Position numbers and translations under genes: made by a program | The notes under the pieces: generated by a model | What the model was told of the DNA's origin: nothing | Seen by the model: only the letters and a program-made list of their open reading frames with translations | Databases searched by the model: none | Source: Pelomonas candidula | GTDB lineage: Bacteria > Pseudomonadota > Gammaproteobacteria > Burkholderiales > Burkholderiaceae_C | Length of the DNA: 64,000 bases | Direction of reading: 5' to 3' | NCBI RefSeq assembly: GCF_043555985.1 | Contig: NZ_JBIGIC010000012.1 | Span: 186,001 to 250,000 of the forward strand | Shown here: positions 16,876-27,374 of the stretch, in pieces | Layout of the letters: every line of letters begins with the position of its first letter | Numbering within the stretch: the first letter of the stretch is position 1

Positions 16876-18195
16876 TCAGCGGCCGGCCGCCGTCACCAGC
16901 GCCAGCGCTTCGGCCGGCGTCACGGGGCCGTCGCCGGGCAGTTCGACGACGATCAGATAGCCGGCCAGGTCGGCACGCGGGCTGGCCGCCGCGTAGGTCT
17001 GCGCGAGCGTGAGCTGGCGGCTCGCGAGCAGACGGCCGGTGGCCGGGTCCCAGTCCTCGCTGGAAATCAGGCAGCCCTGCTGCGGCGCGCCGGGGAACCA
17101 GGGGCTGCCGGCGTAATAGGCCGGATTGATCGTGTTGCCGTGTACCAGCAGCTCATCGCGGCCGGCGCGGCCGGCCAGCCAGGCTTCCTTGAGCGGCGAC
17201 ACGCCGCGCCAGCTCTCGGGCAGGAAGCTGTCGTACACGGCCTCGCTCCAGTCGGCGGCGGCCTCGGCGTGCTCGAACTCGGCCGGCGTGGCCTCGATGG
17301 GCAGCTTGGTGTGCAGGTACGGCGTGGGGCCGATGTTGGGGTTGGTGGCCGTGCCGGCACCGACCAGCGTGAACAGGCCCTGCGGCGTGTTGCCGTTGGT
17401 GAGGGTGCCCGGCAGGCCGGTACGCGCCAGCGCCAGCTGCGGCGACGTGAACAGCTGGCCCGCCGCGTCACGCACGAAGCGGCCATCGGCCGCACGCACC
17501 AGCGCCAAGCCCAGCTGCTGGCGGCCGGGGCGCTGCAGGCTGACGATGGCCGGGAAGCCCGGCCGCAGCGGCGCGGCCAGCAGCTCTGGGACAGGCGGCG
17601 GCACGGCGGCGGAGGGCGTGAGGCGACGCATCAAGGCGGTCAGCCGCGGGTCGTCGGCCCAGGCGGGGAACTGCTGCGGCACCAGCGCACGCAGGCGGTC
17701 GGCCGCGGCACCGTCGGCCTGCAGCAGCGTGTAGGCGGCGATGGCGAAGGGCTTGCTGGCCGTCAGCTGCGGCAGCAGCGGCCAGAGCAGCGGCGCGGCG
17801 TCCTGCGCATAGAGCGTGTGCGCGGCGGTCAGCAGCGCGCGCTGGAACTCGGGGTCTCGCTGGTCCAGCGTCGGCAGCGCATCGAGCAACAGCGGCCGGG
17901 CCGCGGGGATCTCGGCGTTGTACTGCGCGACGAGGTCGAACAGCTTGGGCAACGCCGCATCGCGCTCGGGGCCGGCCGGCAGCGCGAGGCGGGCGCGGAT
18001 GTCGGCCACCGCCGCCTCGCGCAGCGCGCGTTCGCCGTCGACGGACGTGGCGGGCCAGGAGAAATCGGCGGGCTTCAGCGCCAGCAGCTCGGCGGCGGTG
18101 TAGCGCTTCTCGGCAGGGGATGGCTGCTGGGGCGTCAGCGGGGCGCAGGCGGTCAGGGCAAGCGCGGACAGGAGAAGCAGTGAGCGGAAATTCAT
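16876..18195 (-). CDS. Lipoprotein with C-terminal L,D-transpeptidase-like motif
   Basis: Lipoprotein of 439 residues with signal peptide and lipobox (LTAC, Cys17). The first 200 residues are helical and Ala/Leu-rich with no clear family. The C-terminal half has DELLVHGNTINPAYY followed by PQQGCLISSEDWD, the order HG...GC(L/I) of YkuD-type L,D-transpeptidases, which cross-link peptidoglycan or attach proteins to it. The catalytic Cys would be the one in QQGCLISS. The usual S(H/R)GC(I/V)R context is not exact, so the assignment is moderate. It is followed by the DUF1566 gene after 11 bases. Cell location: outer or inner membrane, facing the periplasm. Confidence 0.7.
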   Translation of the reverse strand: MNFRSLLLLSALALTACAPLTPQQPSPAEKRYTAAELLALKPADFSWPATSVDGERALREAAVADIRARLALPAGPERDAALPKLFDLVAQYNAEIPAARPLLLDALPTLDQRDPEFQRALLTAAHTLYAQDAAPLLWPLLPQLTASKPFAIAAYTLLQADGAAADRLRALVPQQFPAWADDPRLTALMRRLTPSAAVPPPVPELLAAPLRPGFPAIVSLQRPGRQQLGLALVRAADGRFVRDAAGQLFTSPQLALARTGLPGTLTNGNTPQGLFTLVGAGTATNPNIGPTPYLHTKLPIEATPAEFEHAEAAADWSEAVYDSFLPESWRGVSPLKEAWLAGRAGRDELLVHGNTINPAYYAGSPWFPGAPQQGCLISSEDWDPATGRLLASRQLTLAQTYAAASPRADLAGYLIVVELPGDGPVTPAEALALVTAAGR

Positions 18196-18288
18196 GGCGG
18201 CGATGATGGCCGCTGTCGAAATCCGGGCGGCTGCTTCGTCGTAGTGTCAGGCATCCCGCCCTCCCAAAGCCGCCACCAAGGAACTCCG

Positions 18289-18858
18289 ATGAAGCGTCTG
18301 TTCGCCCCTGTCCTCCTGCTCGCTGCCAGCCTTGCCCAGGCCGCGCCGGTCACCTACGACATCGACCCCACGCACACCTACCCCAGCTTCGAGGCCGACC
18401 ACATGGGCATGTCCTACTGGCGCGGCAAACTGACGAAGAACAGCGGCACCATCGTCTACGACAAGGCCACCGGCGCCGGCAGCGTGGATGTGCTGCTCGA
18501 CCTGGCCAGCATCGACTTCGGCCTGGATGCGATGAACGCCTGGGCCAGGGGCGACAAGTTCTTCAACGTCGACAAGAACCCGACGGCCACGTTCAAGGGC
18601 CGCTTCGACGGCGCCACGGGCGGCGTGCCCGCCCGCGTGGTGGGCGAGCTGACGCTGAACGGCAAGACCAGGCCGATGACGCTGACGGTCAACCAGCTCA
18701 AGTGCACGGCCCACCCGATGCTCAAGCGGGACTGGTGCGGTGCGGACGCGTCGGGCAGCTTCAACCGCGAGGACTTCGGCCTGAGCGCGGGGAAGGACTG
18801 GGGCTTCAAGATGGATGTCAATTTGCGCATCCAGGTGGAAGCCGTGGCGAAGGAGTAG
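18289..18858 (+). CDS. YceI family periplasmic protein
   Basis: Protein of 189 residues with a signal peptide (FAPVLLLAASLAQA). The mature part is a YceI lipocalin-like barrel: YDIDPTHTYPSFEADHMGM, FFNVDKNPTATFKGR, ELTLNGKTRPMTLTVNQLKC and FGLSAGKDWGFKMDVNLRIQ. YceI proteins bind isoprenoid quinones or similar lipids in a long hydrophobic cavity; the ligand here is unknown. The ATG at 18289 follows an AAGGAA site. It converges on the S46 peptidase gene across a shared terminator. Confidence 0.93.
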   Translation: MKRLFAPVLLLAASLAQAAPVTYDIDPTHTYPSFEADHMGMSYWRGKLTKNSGTIVYDKATGAGSVDVLLDLASIDFGLDAMNAWARGDKFFNVDKNPTATFKGRFDGATGGVPARVVGELTLNGKTRPMTLTVNQLKCTAHPMLKRDWCGADASGSFNREDFGLSAGKDWGFKMDVNLRIQVEAVAKE

Positions 18859-18875
18859 AGCGCCAACCGCCCATG

Positions 18876-18903
18876 AAAAAACGCCTCCGAGGAGGCGTTT
18901 TTC
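18876..18903. terminator. Bidirectional rho-independent terminator
   Basis: The stem ACGCCTCC/GGAGGCGT is flanked by an A-run on the left and a T-run on the right, so it can end transcription in both directions. It lies between the convergent YceI and S46 peptidase genes. Confidence 0.9.
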
Positions 18904-18918
18904 TTTGGGCCTGGTGGC

Positions 18919-21111
<2,193 letters not shown>

Positions 21112-21224
21112 CGGGCGGTTCGGCAAAAAGACGAAACCGCGAGCGTACTGCGGGACGGCCGGACGACCCGAGTGAGGAAAGACAGGCTTCGGACGGAGAG
21201 AAGCCTCGGGCAGACCCTTAGGCC

Positions 21225-21602
21225 TCAGTGCGCCATGCCGATCCACTCACCGGCGGATTGGTAGGCGTCGAACAGGTCCAGCGCCAGGTCGCACAGCCCC
21301 GGGTGGTCGCTGGCCAGGCCGTCCGCCAGGCGCTCGTGGACGTAGTGGCGGTCGTAGAGCATGCGCGTGGGGTTGATGGGCAGGCCCGCGTCGTTCATCA
21401 GCTGGCCGAAGCGCAGCAGGTCGCGGCTGCTGACCGGGCCGTGGGTGGCGCCGGCCACCGTCAGGCCCAGCGCGCGGATGTCGCCCAGATGCACGCCGTG
21501 CGCGATCTTGAGGCCCGTGTCCTGCTGCCAGGCATGCCCCGGATCGCCCAGGCCGCGGGGTTCGTCGGCGGGAACGGGGATCAGGTGCAGCGGGATCAGC
21601 AT
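21225..21602 (-). CDS. Hypothetical protein
   Basis: Protein of 125 residues, no recognised family. It has no signal peptide or membrane helix. It starts LIPLHLIPVPADEPRGLGD and ends LALDLFDAYQSAGEWIGMAH; the middle contains RDLLRFGQLMNDAGLPINP and MLYDRHYVHERLADGLASDH, which read as helices of a small soluble protein. Composition is like that of neighbouring genes. A GC-hairpin repeat lies just before the start. Confidence 0.55.
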   Translation of the reverse strand: MLIPLHLIPVPADEPRGLGDPGHAWQQDTGLKIAHGVHLGDIRALGLTVAGATHGPVSSRDLLRFGQLMNDAGLPINPTRMLYDRHYVHERLADGLASDHPGLCDLALDLFDAYQSAGEWIGMAH

Positions 21603-21635
21603 GGCAGCACCGCCCGGCCGTCCGAAGGTGCTGAC

Positions 21636-21680
21636 ACGCCCCCCTGGGGGGCCGCGAACGGAGTGAGCGTGGGGGTTGTC
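21636..21680. repeat. C6/G6 hairpin intergenic repeat, copy 1
   Basis: Layout: CGCCCCCCTGGGGGGC hairpin, then a short spacer, then a second GGGGG run (CGTGGGGGT) that could also pair with the C-run. The copy at 31573-31612 has the same order. It looks like a REP-type or structured intergenic repeat common in Burkholderiales. It is in the leader of the hypothetical gene ending at 21225. The rest of 21603-21940 shows no gene; a weak promoter for the GFA gene may lie near 21900. Confidence 0.5.
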
Positions 21681-21940
21681 ATGGCGGCCTCGTCGGACTT
21701 CTGGCGTGTGCCGTCATCGTGCCGGGGCCTCGGAAAACTGAAGGGCGGATAAAGGCGGAAAAGCCGGCCTTAACGACCGCTGATGCGGCTCAAGTTCACC
21801 CGATGGGCGGCGTTCCACGCAACCGGACCAGGTCATGCCGGCGGCACGCCACGGTCCGCAACGTCACCCGGAACGGCCCGCGGACGCACCCCGGTCTGGC
21901 ATGCTTTGCACGCTTCATTCCTCTACCAGGGACCGACACG

Positions 21941-22342
21941 ATGAACATCACCGGAGCCTGCCACTGCGGCGCCATCGCCTTCGCGGCCGAGATCGACCCG
22001 TCTCGCGTGGTGGTCTGCCACTGCAACGACTGCCAGGTCATGTCCGGCGCGCCGTTCCGGGCGGTCATCCCGACGCCCATCGACAAGTTCTCGCTGTTGC
22101 GCGGCTCGCCCAAGACCTACGTGAAGGTCGCGCAGAGCGGCAACCGGCGGGCGCAGGTGTTCTGCCCCGACTGCGGTACGGCGTTGTGGGGCACGGCGCC
22201 GGAGAACGCCACGGCGGTGGTCATCCGGCTGGGCTGCATCGACCAGCGCGCGCAGCTGAAGCCGGGCTTCCAGATCTGGCAGCACTCCGAGCAGCCATGG
22301 GTCGACGGTTTGCGGGATGTAGCAGGGGCGCCGCAGCAGTAG
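21941..22342 (+). CDS. GFA family protein (Mss4-like zinc protein)
   Basis: Protein of 133 residues with the glutathione-dependent formaldehyde-activating (GFA/CENP-V) fold. It has the zinc ligands GACHCGAIAF, VCHCNDCQVMSGAPF, and FCPDCGTALWG, seven cysteines arranged for two zinc sites. Family members were first described as S-hydroxymethylglutathione synthases, but most homologues have no proven activity. The ATG at 21941 begins right at the first conserved strand. The stop is 14 bases from that of the convergent dcd gene. Confidence 0.9.
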   Translation: MNITGACHCGAIAFAAEIDPSRVVVCHCNDCQVMSGAPFRAVIPTPIDKFSLLRGSPKTYVKVAQSGNRRAQVFCPDCGTALWGTAPENATAVVIRLGCIDQRAQLKPGFQIWQHSEQPWVDGLRDVAGAPQQ

Positions 22343-22356
22343 CCGCGGCGACTCGC

Positions 22357-22923
22357 TCAGGTCTTGGGCAGCGTGACCCCCACCTGCCCCTGGTACTTCC
22401 CGCCGCGGTCCTTGTAGCTGGTCTCGCAGACCTCGTCGCTCTCGAAGAACAGCACCTGCGCGCAGCCTTCACCGGCGTAGATCTTGGCCGGCAGCGGCGT
22501 CGTGTTGCTGAACTCCAGCGTCACATAGCCTTCCCACTCGGGCTCGAACGGCGTCACGTTGACGATGATGCCGCAGCGGGCGTAGGTGCTCTTGCCCAGG
22601 CAGACGGTCAGCACGTTGCGCGGGATGCGGAAGTACTCCACCGTGCGCGCCAGCGCGAAGCTGTTGGGCGGGATGATGCAGACGTCCTTGTTGATGTCGA
22701 CGAAGCTGTTTTCGTCGAAGTTCTTCGGGTCCACCACCGTCGAGTGGATGTTGGTGAAGACCTTGAACTCGGGAGCGCAGCGGATGTCGTAGCCGTAGCT
22801 GCTGGTGCCGTAGCTGACGATCTTGCGGCCGTTCTGCTCGCGGATCTGGCCGGGCTCGAACGGCTCGATCATGCCGTGCTGCTCGGCCATGCGGCGGATC
22901 CATTTGTCGCTCTTGATGCTCAT
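22357..22923 (-). CDS. dcd: dCTP deaminase
   Basis: Enzyme of 188 residues, the usual length for Dcd. It converts dCTP to dUTP, the main dUMP source for thymidylate synthesis in Gram-negative bacteria. It begins MSIKSDKWIRRMAEQHGMIE and keeps the characteristic YGTSSYGYDIRCAPEF, the active-site segment CLGKSTYARCGIIVNVTPFE with the catalytic Glu in PFEPEWEG, and the GGKYQGQ C-terminus that closes over the nucleotide. The start at 22921-22923 matches the family start. Confidence 0.96.
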   Translation of the reverse strand: MSIKSDKWIRRMAEQHGMIEPFEPGQIREQNGRKIVSYGTSSYGYDIRCAPEFKVFTNIHSTVVDPKNFDENSFVDINKDVCIIPPNSFALARTVEYFRIPRNVLTVCLGKSTYARCGIIVNVTPFEPEWEGYVTLEFSNTTPLPAKIYAGEGCAQVLFFESDEVCETSYKDRGGKYQGQVGVTLPKT

Positions 22924-22990
22924 TGCGCTTTGCGGTCTTGTCTGCGAGAGACCCGCATTCTCACGCCTACGCAAGACATCGCCAGTGCGG

Positions 22991-23182
22991 CTATCGCATC
23001 GGCGGCGCCTTGGTTCTCTCGCCAGCCTCGTACCCGGCTGCAAAGATGTCACGGGACGGTGGCTCGTGTGCCCAGTCCCACGTGTCCTGAAAGTCCAACC
23101 AGGCCCTCTCGACAGGATCGTCTTCCCGGGGACGATCAAACCAAGCCATCAATCGAGCAAATCCACGCGCGATGACTCCCAT
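22991..23182 (-). CDS. Small hypothetical protein
   Basis: Possible protein of 63 residues: MGVIARGFARLMAWFDRP, then an acidic/aromatic stretch (ERAWLDFQDTWDWAHEPP) and RDIFAAGYEAGERTKAPPMR. It has no known domain. The aromatic, acidic composition is unlike the Ala/Arg-rich spurious frames of the region, which supports it being real, but no clear ribosome-binding site was seen. It lies upstream of dcd on the same strand. Confidence 0.4.
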   Translation of the reverse strand: MGVIARGFARLMAWFDRPREDDPVERAWLDFQDTWDWAHEPPSRDIFAAGYEAGERTKAPPMR

Positions 23183-23272
23183 CGCTTCCCCCTGAATCCC
23201 TAATTCTTGGGGGGATGTTACACAAAGACCTAACCAGCAAAGAAATCGGAGCCTCTACCCACCCGTGGGTCT

Positions 23273-24823
23273 TCAACGCGGCAGAACCCCGTCGAAATAC
23301 ATGCCGCCGTCCAGGTCCAGCACGAAGCCCCTGACCGCCGCGCGTTCGGGAACGGCCAGACGGCCGTGGGCGATGGGGCTCCACGGCAGCTCCTGCATGG
23401 CAATGCGCTGCGCCTTGGCGTAGATCGGCTTGCGCTCTTCCCGCGTGAGGGCCTGGCGGGCCTCGGCCAGCAGCTTGTCATAGGCCGGGCTGCACCAGTA
23501 GGTGCCGCTGTTGGCGCCGCAGGCCAGCTGGCCGAAGGTGTTGGCGGGCTCGGGGTCGCTGTTCCAGCCGCTGAGGGCCGTGTCGTGCTCGCCGGCGTCG
23601 ATGCGGCGCAGGTACTCGCCCCACTCATAGCTGACGATGCGCGCCGTGACGCCCACCTTGGCCCAGTCGGCCTGGATCATCTGCGCCATGCGCTGGCCGT
23701 TGGGGTTGTAGTTGCGCACCACGGGCATGGCCCACAGCGTGAGGTTCAGCGGCAGCACGCCGGCCTTCTGCAGCAGCGCCCTGGCCTGGGCCGGGTCGTA
23801 AGGTGTGGGCTTGAGGGTGTCGTCGTGCGCCCAGTTGGCGGCCGGCACGGTGCTGCGGGCCAGCGTGCCGGCGTCGCCGTAGACGGCGCGGATGATGGCG
23901 GCCTTGTCGATCGCCATGTCCAGCGCCCGGCGTACGTCGACCTTGGCGAGCGCCGGGCGGTGCGTGTTGTAGGCCAGGTAGCCGATGTTCATCCCCGGCA
24001 CCGTGGCGAGCTTGACGGCGGAGTCGCGCTGCAGCTCGGCCAGCTCGGCAGGCCCGACCGGCGCAGCGATGTCGCACTCATCACGCCTGAGGCGCTGGGC
24101 GCGCACGCTGGCATCCGGCGTGACGGCGAAGACGAGCTGGTCTGCGCGCGGGCGCTCGTCCCGGCGCCACCACGTCGGGTGCTTCACGTAGCGGATGACG
24201 CTGTCGGCGCGGAAGCTCTTGAGTTGAAAGGGGCCGGTGCCGACCGGCATCTGCGCGATGCGCTGCGGCGTGCCCGCCTTCAGCAGCTGGGTACCCAGCT
24301 CGGCGGACTGGATCATCGTGAACATGAAGCTCAGCGCCGACAGGAAGGACGCGTCGCGCTCGGCCAGCGTGATGCGCACCTGGTACTCGCCGAGCTTCTC
24401 GACCTTGCGGATCAACTTCTCCCAGCCCAGCGACAGCACATAGGGCGACACGCTGGGCAAGGCCTTGGCGAACGCGCTGTCGCGGCTGAGCAGGCGGCCG
24501 AAGGTGAACAGCACGTCGTCGGCATTGAACTCGCGCGTCGGCCTGAAGCCGTCGACGGTGTGCCAGGTCACGCCACGACGCAGCTCGAAGGTGTAGGCCA
24601 GACCGTCCGGGCTGATCGTCCAGCCCGTGGCCAGGCCGGGGACGAGCTGGTCGGTGCCGCGCTTGAGTTCGACGAGCGTGCCGAAGACCGGGCCGTCGGC
24701 CACATGGTCAACATAGCTGTCGCTCATGGCCGGGTCGAAGGTCTTGGGGCTGCCGGCCGTGCAGAAGCGCAGCGTCGTGTCGGCGCCGGCCCAGAGCGGC
24801 AGCGCCAGCAGGCAGGCAGCCAT
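23273..24823 (-). CDS. ABC transporter substrate-binding protein, peptide family 5
   Basis: Periplasmic binding protein of 516 residues (SBP_bac_5 family, like DppA/OppA) with a short signal peptide (ACLLALPLWAGADT). Characteristic segments are FCTAGSPKTFDPAMSDSYVD, a WTISPDGLAYTFELRRGVTW motif, and GTGPFQLKSF. It would capture di- or oligopeptides, or another solute of the DppA family, for an ABC importer that is not in the window. The start at 24821-24823 lies 5 bases after the amidohydrolase stop, so the two are co-transcribed. The S46 dipeptidyl-peptidase nearby could supply its ligands. Confidence 0.9.
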   Translation of the reverse strand: MAACLLALPLWAGADTTLRFCTAGSPKTFDPAMSDSYVDHVADGPVFGTLVELKRGTDQLVPGLATGWTISPDGLAYTFELRRGVTWHTVDGFRPTREFNADDVLFTFGRLLSRDSAFAKALPSVSPYVLSLGWEKLIRKVEKLGEYQVRITLAERDASFLSALSFMFTMIQSAELGTQLLKAGTPQRIAQMPVGTGPFQLKSFRADSVIRYVKHPTWWRRDERPRADQLVFAVTPDASVRAQRLRRDECDIAAPVGPAELAELQRDSAVKLATVPGMNIGYLAYNTHRPALAKVDVRRALDMAIDKAAIIRAVYGDAGTLARSTVPAANWAHDDTLKPTPYDPAQARALLQKAGVLPLNLTLWAMPVVRNYNPNGQRMAQMIQADWAKVGVTARIVSYEWGEYLRRIDAGEHDTALSGWNSDPEPANTFGQLACGANSGTYWCSPAYDKLLAEARQALTREERKPIYAKAQRIAMQELPWSPIAHGRLAVPERAAVRGFVLDLDGGMYFDGVLPR

Positions 24824-24828
24824 CCACC

Positions 24829-26856
24829 TCACTTCGCGATCTCCGCGGCCGGCACGAACGGCAGCACGCCCATCGACTGATACAGCGCCGCCGGTGACAG
24901 CGCCCGCGTCTCGTTGTTCAGCCCCTGGATGACCAGTGCCACGCGGCGGATGGCGCGGATGTCTGCCACCGGGTCGCCGTCCACCAGCAGCAGGTCGGCG
25001 CGCTTGCCGCGCTCGATGCCGCCGATTTCGTTGAGGCGGTCGCTGTACTTCGCGCCGTTCCACGTCGCGATCTTCAGCGCCTGTGCGGTCGGAATGCCAG
25101 CCTGCACGTACAGCTCCAGCTCGCGCTGCAGGCCGAAGCCTGCCGTCGAATCCGTGCCTGCCACGAGCGCAATGCCGGCCGCATGCATGCGGCGCAGCAG
25201 GTCCATCATGACCTTCCAGCTCGCACCCCAACGTTTGGCCTTCACGTCGTCCATGTCCACCTCGGCCGACAGCAGGCCGCGCTGCAGCACGGCCGGCAGG
25301 TTGGCGGCCACCATCGAATAGCTCGGGTTGGGTTGGCCCTGGCGCTGCGTGTACTGGGCCTCGAAGGCAGTCATCGTCGCGTCGACGACCGTGCCCTTCT
25401 TCTTCAGCAGCGCGATGAAGTCCTGCGTGCGGCGGTCGTTGAGCCTGAGGTCGGCGGCTTTATCGCCGACGAGGTTGAAGCGCAGCAGCGTGCGCGTGTC
25501 GTCGCCCTTGCCGACGAGGAAGTTCAGCGTGACCTGGTTGATGTGATGCAGCTCGTCGAAGCCCGCCTCGACCGCCTGTCGCGCCGTCATGAAGGCCGGC
25601 ACGTGGCCGCCGGTGCGCAGCCCCAGCTCGCGGGCATGCGCCACCATCGGCTTGACCCACTCGGGGCGGATGGAGTTGTAGAGCTTGAGCTGGCGATAGC
25701 CGTGGGCGGCGTACCAGTCGATGGCGGCGAGCGCCTCGGGCAGGCTGTCGGCGACGAAATCAGCCTGCGACGAGAACGGGCTCTTGCCCTCGATGAAGCC
25801 GTTGGCCGCGATGCGCGGGCCCAGCAGCTCGCCGCGCTCGACGCGACCGCGCAATTCGGCCAGCCCGGCGTTGCTGTTGCCGACGTCACGCACCGCCGTC
25901 ACGCCGGCCGCCAGATGCTGCAGCAGCTCGGCGGGTTCGAGGTGGACATGCATGTCGACCAGGCCCGGCAGCAGCGTCCGGCCCACGCCGCTGATACGCT
26001 GGTCCGGCGCGGCATTCTTCAGCGTGCCGGGCTTGGCGATGAAGGCGATGCGGCCGTCGCGCAGGTAGACGTCGGATGGGCCGCGCAGCTGCGCCGCCTG
26101 CGCATCGAACCAGCGCACGCCCTCGATGACCGTCAGCCCCGGCAGCGGCTGCGGCAGCTCGCGGGCCAGGCGTTTCAGGCGCTCCAGCTGGGCGGCCTTC
26201 TGCGCGTCGCCGAGACGGTCCAGTTGGCCCTCGAAGCCCTGCAGCACCGTGCCGCCCCAGCCCGGGTCCACCGTCGCGAACAGCGCGCGGCTGTCCTCGC
26301 GCAGCCAGACGTAGGTCGGCTCCAGGTCCAGCCCGTCGATGGCGTAGAGGCCGATCTCGAAAGGCTGCCCCGGCAAGCCAAGCTTCTGCACCCGTTCGAT
26401 GGCGACCTTGCCCACGGGCAGCGCCTCGGTGCGCGACGCCTTCGCAGCGAGCAGGCTCTGCGCCAGCCTGGCCTCCCACGCGGGGCTGGATGCCACCGGC
26501 AGGTAGACGGCGTCGCGGGCCACGCCGCCACGCTCGCCCTTGTCGACCGGCGAGCGCCAGGCCACCTTGCCGTCAGCGCCGCGCTGGAAGCTCTCATCGA
26601 TGCGCGCGCCGTAGGTGGCCGTGCCTTCGTTGCGGTAGGAGATCAGCGCGCCGTCGGGGGCGAACTCGGCGACCTCCTTCTGGTCCGGGCCGCGGCCGTT
26701 GTTGCGGTAGCTGTAGTCCGTCTCCAGCCGGCCCGGGCCGTCGTTCACCCGCAGGTGGCCGCATGGCGTCTTCACGCACAGCACGGTGTAGGTCTGCGCT
26801 TGGGCCACACCGCCAGCCAGCAGCGCAGCGACGAACCAGATGGGCAACAGCTTCAT
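24829..26856 (-). CDS. Exported metal-dependent amidohydrolase
   Basis: Protein of 675 residues with a signal peptide (LPIWFVAALLAGGVAQAQ). An N-terminal domain of about 300 residues has no clear family. The C-terminal 370 residues are an amidohydrolase barrel of the imidazolonepropionase/prolidase-like kind: LPGLVDMHVHLEPAELL (HxH metal ligands), a His in RTGGHVPAF, a second in ELHHINQV, and the metal Asp in LVAGTDSTAGFG. The substrate may be a dipeptide or cyclic amide. It precedes the peptide-binding ABC protein gene by 5 bases, which supports a peptide-degradation role. Confidence 0.87.
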   Translation of the reverse strand: MKLLPIWFVAALLAGGVAQAQTYTVLCVKTPCGHLRVNDGPGRLETDYSYRNNGRGPDQKEVAEFAPDGALISYRNEGTATYGARIDESFQRGADGKVAWRSPVDKGERGGVARDAVYLPVASSPAWEARLAQSLLAAKASRTEALPVGKVAIERVQKLGLPGQPFEIGLYAIDGLDLEPTYVWLREDSRALFATVDPGWGGTVLQGFEGQLDRLGDAQKAAQLERLKRLARELPQPLPGLTVIEGVRWFDAQAAQLRGPSDVYLRDGRIAFIAKPGTLKNAAPDQRISGVGRTLLPGLVDMHVHLEPAELLQHLAAGVTAVRDVGNSNAGLAELRGRVERGELLGPRIAANGFIEGKSPFSSQADFVADSLPEALAAIDWYAAHGYRQLKLYNSIRPEWVKPMVAHARELGLRTGGHVPAFMTARQAVEAGFDELHHINQVTLNFLVGKGDDTRTLLRFNLVGDKAADLRLNDRRTQDFIALLKKKGTVVDATMTAFEAQYTQRQGQPNPSYSMVAANLPAVLQRGLLSAEVDMDDVKAKRWGASWKVMMDLLRRMHAAGIALVAGTDSTAGFGLQRELELYVQAGIPTAQALKIATWNGAKYSDRLNEIGGIERGKRADLLLVDGDPVADIRAIRRVALVIQGLNNETRALSPAALYQSMGVLPFVPAAEIAK

Positions 26857-26891
26857 GGGCGATCCCAGCAGTCGTTCAGGTGGCCCGGACT

Positions 26892-27374
26892 TTACTGACG
26901 CGCCTTGCCGATGGACGCCACGCCCTTGTTCGCCAGCATGTCGGCGCGCTCGTTGCCCGGATCGCCCGCGTGGCCCTTGACCCAGCGCCACTCCACCTTG
27001 TGCAGCTTGCGCAGCGCGTCCAGCCGCTGCCACAGGTCGGCGTTCTTCACCGGCTTGCCGTCGGCCGTCTTCCAGCCACGGCGCTGCCAGTTGGTGATCC
27101 ATTCGGTGATGCCCTTGCGGACGTACTCGCTGTCCAGATAGACGACCACGTCGCAGCTGCGCTTGAGCGAGGCCAGCGCCTCGATGGGCGCCGTCAGCTC
27201 CATGCGGTTGTTGGTGGTCTCGCGCTCGCCGCCGAAAAGCTCCTTGTCGTGGCCGCCGCTGGACAGCCAGGCACCCCAGCCGCCGGGGCCCGGGTTGCCC
27301 TTGCAGGCGCCGTCGGTGTAGATCGTGACCTGGGGCTTCTTGATGGCCAGCGCAGGCTTCGGTGTTTCAGTCAT
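26892..27374 (-). CDS. rnhA: Ribonuclease HI
   Basis: Enzyme of 160 residues that cuts RNA in RNA-DNA hybrids. All four acidic catalytic residues are visible: Asp in YTDGACKGNPGPGGWG, Glu in NNRMELTAPIEAL, Asp in VVYLDSEYV, Asp in GNERADMLAN, together with the flexible-loop His in VKGHAGDPGN. A short N-terminal extension (TETPKPALAIKKPQ) precedes the core. Its start overlaps the stop of the methyltransferase gene as ATGA, so expression is coupled. The start was placed at 27374 because the family core starts soon after. Confidence 0.96.
   Translation of the reverse strand: MTETPKPALAIKKPQVTIYTDGACKGNPGPGGWGAWLSSGGHDKELFGGERETTNNRMELTAPIEALASLKRSCDVVVYLDSEYVRKGITEWITNWQRRGWKTADGKPVKNADLWQRLDALRKLHKVEWRWVKGHAGDPGNERADMLANKGVASIGKARQ

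Noticed and set aside
21897..21910. TGGCATGCTTTGCA resembling a sigma-54 promoter.
   Set aside because: The GG and GC elements are 8 bases apart instead of the required 10, and no enhancer-type regulator is near.
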